Below are positions 13,112 to 18,002 of a stretch of DNA of 18,002 bases, in pieces. The stretch comes from Spirochaetaceae bacterium. Its GTDB lineage: Bacteria > Spirochaetota > Spirochaetia > SZUA-6 > Fen-1364. The translations under genes were made by a program, and so were the position numbers. The notes beneath the pieces were generated by a model. The model did no database searches. It saw nothing but the letters and a program-made list of their open reading frames with translations, and was not told where the DNA came from. Each line of letters opens with the position of its first letter. Positions within the stretch are counted from its first letter, which is position 1. Location: contig PLNO01000294.1 of the NCBI GenBank assembly GCA_003141795.1, forward strand, positions 1 to 18,002, read 5' to 3'.

Positions 13112-13429
13112 ATGCCATTCGACCCCGCCGGGTCCTCCCAGGAGGAATCCGGTGTCCAGCAGAAGACCCGTCTCAGGGAGCCGACCCTTTACCGGGTGAT
13201 TCTGCACAACGACAACTATACCACCACCGATTTTGTCGTGAGCGTCATTGTCACCGTCTTCCACAAGCCGGCGGCGGAAGCGACGAAGATCATGCTGGAC
13301 GTGCACAAGAAGGGCATGGGCGTCGTGGGCGTGTATACCTTCGACATCGCCTCCACCAAAGTATCCCAGGTGCACGAGATGGCCCGCCAGAGCGAGTTCC
13401 CCCTGCGCGCAAGCGTCGAAGAGGCTTAA
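13112..13429 (+). CDS. clpS: ATP-dependent Clp protease adaptor ClpS
   Basis: The 105-residue adaptor delivers proteins with N-degron residues (Leu, Phe, Trp, Tyr) to ClpA-ClpP. A ~25-residue flexible N-terminal extension, used to engage ClpA, precedes the core 'TLYRVILHNDNYTTTDFVV'. Pocket residues N33, D34, M61 and H65 correspond to E. coli N34, D35, M62 and H66. Two substitutions are seen: N35 for E. coli D36, and T39 where E. coli has the gatekeeper M40. The core continues 'EATKIMLDVHKKGMGVVGVY'. ATG at 13112 follows AGAAGGAG. It is the first gene of a clpS-clpA operon, with clpA starting at the next base after its stop. Together with nearby aat this gives a full recognition module. The threonine gatekeeper may widen the N-terminal residues accepted. 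Confidence 0.96.
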   Translation: MPFDPAGSSQEESGVQQKTRLREPTLYRVILHNDNYTTTDFVVSVIVTVFHKPAAEATKIMLDVHKKGMGVVGVYTFDIASTKVSQVHEMARQSEFPLRASVEEA

Positions 13430-15697
13430 GTGGACATTTCTTCCGATCTGAACGATATCATCGTGGCGGCGTACCACGAGGCGGAATCCCGCAATCACGA
13501 GTACCTCACCCCCGAGCACGTCCTGTACGCGTCCCTCTTCTTCGACCGCGGCAAGGAGATCGTCACCGCGTGCGGGGGGAACCTCGAAGGCCTCACCCGG
13601 GACCTCGAGGAGTTCTTCGCGCGTCACGTGCCCCTCGTCGACGACGGCAAGCCCATCCAGTCAGCGGGTTTCCAGTCCGTCATGGAGAACGCGATCCTCC
13701 ACACCGCCTCCGCGGAGAAGGAGTCGGTGGAGATCGACGACATCTTCGTCTCCATCATGGAGGAGAAGGAGTCCTTCGCCGCGCACTACCTCACGCGTCA
13801 GGGCATCGACCGCCTCGCCCTGCTCTCCTTCATCTCCCACGGGGTCACCGTATTTCCCGAAGCCGGCGAGGAGGATCAGGCGGGGGACGACCAGGAGCCT
13901 GCCGAAGAGCCGGTAGGGCCGCGGGAGCGCACCCGCCCTGCCCGGCCTCTGGCCGCCTATGCGGTGGACCTCATCGAGAAAGCGAAAGCCGGGCGCATCG
14001 ATCCCCTGATCGGCAGGGAGGAGATCCTTCAGCGCACGATCCAGGTGCTCTGCCGCAGGCTGAAGAACAACCCCCTCCACGTCGGTGAGCCCGGTGTGGG
14101 GAAGACCGCGATCACCGAGGGCCTCGCGCAGATGATCGTCGACGGCAAGGTGCCCAAGGCGCTGCGGGACTACCGCATCTACGCTCTGGACATGGGGGCG
14201 CTGCTGGCCGGCACCAAGTTCCGCGGCGACTTCGAGGAGCGGCTGAAAAAGGTGATCAAGGAGCTGGAGAAGCAGGAGAAGGCGATCCTCTTCATCGACG
14301 AGATCCATACCGTCGTCGGCGCCGGATCGGTGTCCGGCGGCTCGATGGACGCCTCCAACATCCTCAAGCCCATCCTCACCGCCGGCACCATACGCTGCAT
14401 CGGATCCACCACCTACGAGGACTACCGCAAGTTCTTCGACAAGGACAGGGCGCTGTCGCGCAGATTCCAGAGGATCGAGGTCCCCGAGCCCACGGTGGAG
14501 GAGACCCGCCAGATCCTCCAGGGCCTGCGGGAAAAGTACGAGAGCTACCACAACGTGAAGTTCACCGACGAGGCGCTCGCGGCGGCTGCGGACCTCTCGG
14601 CGAAGTACATCAACGACCGTCATCTCCCCGACAAGGCCATCGACGTGCTGGACGAGGCGGGGGCGTGGGTGTGGGTCTACGGGGGGGAGGACGAGTCGGA
14701 GGGGCCCCGTCCCGTGGACCTTCGGACCGTGGAGCGCGTGGTTGCCCGCATGGCGAAGATCCCCGAGGCGAGTGTCTCTTCGGACGAGAGGGAACGCCTG
14801 CGCTCACTGGAGTCCGACCTCAAGAAAAAGATCTTCGGCCAGGACCAGGCGGTGGACCGTGTGGTGAAGGCCATCCGCAAATCCCGCGCAGGGTTCGCGG
14901 AGCGCGACAAGCCCGTCGCGTCGCTCCTCTTCGCCGGGCCCACCGGCGTAGGAAAGACCGAGCTCGCACGGCAGCTCAGCCAGACGCTGGGCATCGGCCT
15001 GCTGCGCTTCGACATGAGCGAATACCAGGAGAAGCACACGGTGTCCCGTCTCATCGGCGCTCCCCCCGGCTATGTCGGGTACGATGACGGCGGGATGCTC
15101 ACCGATGCCGTGCGCAAGACGCCGAACGCAGTCCTGCTCCTCGACGAGATCGAGAAGGCGCATCAGGACATCTACAACATGCTCCTTCAGATCATGGATT
15201 ACGCCACGCTCACCGACAACAACGGCAAGAAGGCGGACTTCCGCAACGTGATCCTCATCATGACCTCCAACGCCGGCGCCCGTGAGCTGGGCAGGCCTCT
15301 CGTGGGGTTCGGGGAGCGCACCGTGGGGGAAGACGCCGTGAGCGGCGCCGTGGAGCGGATCTTCTCCCCTGAGTTCAGGAACCGCCTGGATGCCGTGGTC
15401 ACGTTCAACAGCCTCGAGCACGACGTCGTGCTGCAGGTCGTGGGCAAGGCCGTCCGCGAGTTCCAGGACGAGCTTGCCGCCAAGAAGGTGACGTTGGAGG
15501 TCACGGACCGCTGCCGCGAATGGCTCGCCGTGAAGGGGTATTCCCGGGAGTTCGGGGCTCGGGAGATCGCCCGCCTCGTTTCCGCCCACCTGAAGGATTT
15601 CTTCGTGGAGGAGATCCTCTTCGGCCGACTTGCCGACGGGGGGAAGGCCATCGCTGACGTGGAGAACGACTCCGTAGTTCTCTCCGTCGTGAGCTGA
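13430..15697 (+). CDS. clpA: ATP-dependent Clp protease ATP-binding subunit ClpA
   Basis: The 755-residue AAA+ unfoldase forms a hexamer that threads substrates into ClpP. An N-domain (1-145, double Clp_N repeat, ClpS docking) and an acidic linker (146-165, Glu/Asp/Gly-rich) precede D1 with Walker A GEPGVGKT (219-226) and Walker B 'ILFIDE' (286-291). D2 has Walker A GPTGVGKT (503-510), Walker B 'VLLLDE' (568-573) and pore loop 'GYVG' (547-550). The loop that docks on ClpP reads 'VGF' (625-627), aligned with 'IGL' of E. coli ClpA. There is no ClpB-type coiled-coil middle domain, which separates it from ClpB. The GTG start at 13430 directly follows the clpS TAA and has AAGAGG about 5 nt before the stop, so translation is coupled. 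No clpP is in the window. Confidence 0.96.
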   Translation: MDISSDLNDIIVAAYHEAESRNHEYLTPEHVLYASLFFDRGKEIVTACGGNLEGLTRDLEEFFARHVPLVDDGKPIQSAGFQSVMENAILHTASAEKESVEIDDIFVSIMEEKESFAAHYLTRQGIDRLALLSFISHGVTVFPEAGEEDQAGDDQEPAEEPVGPRERTRPARPLAAYAVDLIEKAKAGRIDPLIGREEILQRTIQVLCRRLKNNPLHVGEPGVGKTAITEGLAQMIVDGKVPKALRDYRIYALDMGALLAGTKFRGDFEERLKKVIKELEKQEKAILFIDEIHTVVGAGSVSGGSMDASNILKPILTAGTIRCIGSTTYEDYRKFFDKDRALSRRFQRIEVPEPTVEETRQILQGLREKYESYHNVKFTDEALAAAADLSAKYINDRHLPDKAIDVLDEAGAWVWVYGGEDESEGPRPVDLRTVERVVARMAKIPEASVSSDERERLRSLESDLKKKIFGQDQAVDRVVKAIRKSRAGFAERDKPVASLLFAGPTGVGKTELARQLSQTLGIGLLRFDMSEYQEKHTVSRLIGAPPGYVGYDDGGMLTDAVRKTPNAVLLLDEIEKAHQDIYNMLLQIMDYATLTDNNGKKADFRNVILIMTSNAGARELGRPLVGFGERTVGEDAVSGAVERIFSPEFRNRLDAVVTFNSLEHDVVLQVVGKAVREFQDELAAKKVTLEVTDRCREWLAVKGYSREFGAREIARLVSAHLKDFFVEEILFGRLADGGKAIADVENDSVVLSVVS

Positions 15698-15712
15698 CGT
15701 CGTCGAGGGGAT

Positions 15713-15731
15713 GTCCAGGATCACGCTGGAC
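15713..15731. terminator. Perfect 6-bp hairpin between clpA and aat
   Basis: GTCCAG (15713-15718) and CTGGAC (15726-15731) form a perfect stem with a 7-nt loop. It lies just after clpA (ends 15697) and over the aat stop. No T-tract follows on either strand, so it is a possible but weak bidirectional terminator. Confidence 0.3.
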
Positions 15732-16449
15732 GAAAAGAACTGATCGGTTCGGCGGAGAATCGACCCTCCTTCACGCACGCTTCGTGCAGCTGCCGCAGGT
15801 ACTCGTCGCGGGGGATTTCAACGGCGCCCATCGAACGAAGGTGATCGGTCATCATCTGGACGTCGAACAGGAGGAACCCGCACGATCTGAGCTTCTCCTC
15901 GATCGCCACGAGCGCCATTTTCGACGCGTTCTCCTCCGCGGAGAACATCGATTCGCCCGCGAAGAAAGCGCCGATCGCGACCCCGTACAGCCCGCCGACC
16001 AGCGCGTCCCCCCTCCATATCTCCACGGAGTGCGCGTAGCCCAGCTCGTGAAGCCGGGTGTACGCGGCGATGAACCCGGCGCTGATCCATGTTTTTTCGC
16101 GCCCCGGCCGCGGCGCAGCGCAGCCCTGCATGACCTGGCGGAATGCGCGGTCGAAGCTCAGCTTGAGCTCGGTCGCCCTGATCGCTTTTCTGAGGCTGCG
16201 GGAGACGTGCAGGCCCCCGATGGGGATGATCGCGCGCGGGTCGGGGGACCACCAGGTGATCGGCCGTATCGTCCACGGGAAGAGCCCGTTGCCGTACGCG
16301 ACGAGAAGGGTGCCCGGCTTCAGGTCCCCCCCGACAGCGACGAGGCCGTCCTCGTCAGCCGTGCCGGGATGGGGGAACCTGAATGGGGTGGTGAGTTGCT
16401 CTTTAGAGCCCGGCTTTTCTGAGGGCATCCTCGGCGCCCATGCCCTCAT
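15721..16449 (-). CDS. aat: Leucyl/phenylalanyl-tRNA-protein transferase
   Basis: The 242-residue cytosolic enzyme transfers Leu or Phe from aminoacyl-tRNA to proteins with N-terminal Lys or Arg, creating ClpS-recognised degrons. Family landmarks are all present: 'DGLVAVGGDL', 'YGNGLFPW', 'WWSPDPRAIIP', 'LHVSRSLRK', 'TWISAGFIAAYTRLHELGYA', 'HSVEIW', 'LVGGLYGVAIGAFFAGESMF', and the C-terminal 'LFDVQMMTDHLRSMGA'. Start: the ATG at 16449 has AAGG about 9 nt upstream, while the ATG at 16428 gives a length closer to E. coli Aat but has GAGG directly against it. Either way it overlaps the end of the upstream aldolase gene (by 47 or 26 nt), implying coupled translation with an unrelated enzyme. It converges on clpA 23 nt away. 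Confidence 0.95.
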   Translation of the reverse strand: MRAWAPRMPSEKPGSKEQLTTPFRFPHPGTADEDGLVAVGGDLKPGTLLVAYGNGLFPWTIRPITWWSPDPRAIIPIGGLHVSRSLRKAIRATELKLSFDRAFRQVMQGCAAPRPGREKTWISAGFIAAYTRLHELGYAHSVEIWRGDALVGGLYGVAIGAFFAGESMFSAEENASKMALVAIEEKLRSCGFLLFDVQMMTDHLRSMGAVEIPRDEYLRQLHEACVKEGRFSAEPISSFRPA

Positions 16450-17206
16450 GGATCACTGCCTTGAAGGCTTTCACGTTCGCCGTCACGTTGTCGAAGCCCC
16501 AGATGTTGCGGCCGATGGTGGCACCGCTGGCGCCGCTCTTGACCACTTCAGAGATCATCGTGAGCGCGCTGCGAAGGTCGGAGGCGCGCGGCCCTCCCGC
16601 GGCCACGACGCGCACGGGGGCCGATGCGACGATCTCCGCGTAGGCGGCAATCTCCCCGCAGTAGGGGACCTTGATGACGTCGACCCCGAGCTCCGCGGCG
16701 CAGCGCGTGGCCCACGCGATGTCATCCGGCGTGAAGGAAATCTGCACCTTTCCCCCCGCGTAGCTGCGGGGATAGATGTGGCAGATCACCGGCATCTCGA
16801 AGCGCTCCGCCTCGCGCACGGCGTTCGCGACGGCCTGCATGTACTGCGCTTCGGTGGGGCCGCGCACGAAGCAGGCGATGGCGAACGCATCGGCGCCCAG
16901 ACGCACGGCGTCTTCGGGCGTCGCCGCCTGCGCCATTGCGGAGTCGTCGACCCTCAACATGGAGGCCTGGACGATGAGGGGCACGGAGCCGGCGTAGGGC
17001 TGCCACGCCGTGCGGGCCATGCCGATCTGCATCGTGATCGCATCGGGCCTTCCTTTGACGATCGCTTTGATCGCTGCGGGGACATCGCGAAGCCCCGTGG
17101 GGAGGGAGTCCTGGTAGGCCATGAAATGATCCACCGCAACGGAGCACAGCCTCCCTGAAGCATGGGCGAATATCCGGTTGAGACGAACGAGCTTTCCTGT
17201 GTTCAT
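16403..17206 (-). CDS. Class I aldolase of the DhnA/FbaB/LsrF family
   Basis: The 267-residue TIM-barrel enzyme is related to archaeal-type class I fructose-bisphosphate aldolase, LsrF and 2-amino-3,7-dideoxy-heptulosonate synthase. Visible landmarks: 'SVAVDHFMAYQ' (D26, H27 near the start), 'HIYPRSY' with Y145 as likely acid/base, the Schiff-base lysine K179 in 'GVDVIKVPYCGE', and the phosphate-binding loops 'VVAAGGPRAS' and 'GASGATIGRNIWG'. It probably cleaves or condenses a phosphorylated sugar. Which of the family's reactions it performs cannot be told. The ATG at 17206 gives MNTGKLVRLN, the usual N-terminal pattern; an ATG at 17221 and a TTG at 17245 are alternatives, and none has a clear Shine-Dalgarno. 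It precedes and overlaps aat on the same strand. Confidence 0.85.
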   Translation of the reverse strand: MNTGKLVRLNRIFAHASGRLCSVAVDHFMAYQDSLPTGLRDVPAAIKAIVKGRPDAITMQIGMARTAWQPYAGSVPLIVQASMLRVDDSAMAQAATPEDAVRLGADAFAIACFVRGPTEAQYMQAVANAVREAERFEMPVICHIYPRSYAGGKVQISFTPDDIAWATRCAAELGVDVIKVPYCGEIAAYAEIVASAPVRVVAAGGPRASDLRSALTMISEVVKSGASGATIGRNIWGFDNVTANVKAFKAVIHEGMGAEDALRKAGL

Positions 17207-17322
17207 ATGGCTGCCAATCATAGTGAGAAGGGCGCGGAGCGGCAAGAGCAGAGAGACGCCGGGCGCGCATGGGCGTCGCGGGGCCTTGCAGGGAGCCCTC
17301 CCGCTCGCTACGGTAGCCGCAC

Positions 17323-18002
17323 ATGAAACGCACCGCGTCCGTCGTCCTCAATGATTCGCTTCTCCTGCTCACCGCGATCATCTGGGGGATGGCCTTCGTC
17401 GCACAACGCATGGGCATGGAGCACGTGGGTCCCTTCACCTACAATGCGGTTCGTTTCGGGATCGGTTCCGTGACACTGCTTCCCCTGATCGCTTTCCGCA
17501 GCCGCAGCGCCCGGCCCGCGGAGGCGGCAGACACGCCACCGGCGGCCCCGGCTGAGCCCGCGGCGCGCATGAGCGCGATCGTCGCCGGCCTGATCGCCGG
17601 AGGCGTGCTCTTCTTCGGCGCGTCCCTCCAGCAGGTCGGCCTCCTCACGACGACGGCGGGCAAGGCCGGCTTCATCACCGGGCTGTACGTGGTGCTCGTG
17701 CCGCTGTTCGGACTGGCCGTGCGCCAGCGCGCCGGATGGAGCGCGTGGGTGGGCGCGGGGCTTTCGGTGGCGGGCCTCTTTCTCCTCAGCGTCACCGACA
17801 CGTTCGCCATCCAGAGGGGAGACCTCCTCGTCCTGATCGGCGCCTTCTTCTGGGCCGGCCACGTGCAGGTCGTCGGATGGCTGTCGCGGCGCACCGATCC
17901 GATCCGTCTGTCCAGCGTCCAGTTCGCCGTCTGCAGCCTTGCGAGCCTCCTCATCGCCCTCGTATTCGAGCACCCGACGCTCGACGGCATTTACGCCGCT
18001 GC
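17323..18002 (+). CDS. EamA/DMT-family transporter (partial, runs off window)
   Basis: From the ATG at 17323 an uninterrupted frame of 226 codons continues past the window end. It starts MKRTASVVLNDSLLLLTAII and has the repeats of drug/metabolite transporters: helix 1 'LLTAIIWGMAFVAQRMG', then 'FTYNAVRFGIG' (family motif N-A-x-R-F), 'GVLFFGASLQQVGLLTTTAG', and 'KAGFITGLYVVLVPLFGL', the classic AGFItGLyVvlvP segment. The second EamA repeat starts at 'GDLLVLIGAFFWAGHVQVVG'. An alanine/proline-rich loop (about residues 65-85) joins helices 2 and 3 and is longer than usual. It likely exports a small metabolite; substrate unknown. No good Shine-Dalgarno is visible. It is divergent from the aldolase gene, with a 116-nt gap. 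Confidence 0.9.
   Translation, partial: MKRTASVVLNDSLLLLTAIIWGMAFVAQRMGMEHVGPFTYNAVRFGIGSVTLLPLIAFRSRSARPAEAADTPPAAPAEPAARMSAIVAGLIAGGVLFFGASLQQVGLLTTTAGKAGFITGLYVVLVPLFGLAVRQRAGWSAWVGAGLSVAGLFLLSVTDTFAIQRGDLLVLIGAFFWAGHVQVVGWLSRRTDPIRLSSVQFAVCSLASLLIALVFEHPTLDGIYAA

Noticed and set aside
13661..14623. 320-codon minus-strand frame inside clpA.
   Set aside because: It is the mirror of ClpA codon bias; the plus strand has full AAA+ motifs throughout.

Overview
The window is a GC-rich, gene-dense bacterial chromosome segment with about 19 supported genes on both strands, many short intergenic gaps and several 3' or 5' overlaps. The gene set (ClpS-ClpA-Aat N-degron proteins, family B DNA polymerase II with a clamp-binding tail, RlmN) points to a Gram-negative or delta-proteobacteria-like lineage. 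That assignment is inference only; no rRNA or other diagnostic marker is present. I see no tRNA, rRNA, CRISPR array or complete insertion sequence.

Layout. 1-1178 (+): the end of an FAD/NAD(P)-binding reductase followed by rlmN. 1230-1814 (-): a dienelactone-hydrolase-like protein. About 1900-3110 is a visibly less GC-rich, scrambled patch. It holds a 25-codon stump of a type I restriction methylase gene (hsdM), an intact DUF4258-DUF2283 gene pair resembling a toxin-antitoxin module, and the severed C-terminal end of a class III adenylate/guanylate cyclase. 3111-4641: a BchM-like methyltransferase and two hypothetical proteins. 4787-6174 (-): a two-gene operon of a steroid-5-alpha-reductase-fold membrane protein and an SGNH esterase closely resembling the mycobacterial acyltransferase MsAcT, with a good sigma70-type promoter at 6188-6216. 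6318-8735 (-): polB. 8772-9701 (+): a secreted alpha/beta hydrolase divergent from polB. 9691-10203 (-): a small P-loop kinase.

10278-11636 (-) is the most unusual gene: a three-part protein with an N-terminal PTS EIIA (fructose/mannitol type) domain, a middle domain resembling the pyruvate-kinase C-terminal domain, and a C-terminal diadenylate cyclase domain. It looks like a c-di-AMP synthase with a built-in phosphotransferase sensor. It is divergent from an MFS transporter at 11734-13044.

13112-16449 gathers the bacterial N-degron pathway: clpS and clpA in one operon (the clpA start codon directly follows the clpS stop), with aat convergent just downstream. Aat adds Leu/Phe to N-termini, ClpS recognises those N-termini, and ClpA unfolds the substrate for ClpP. 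The ClpS gatekeeper methionine is replaced by threonine. aat overlaps an upstream DhnA/FbaB-type class I aldolase gene (16403-17206). The window ends inside a divergent EamA-family transporter gene (from 17323).
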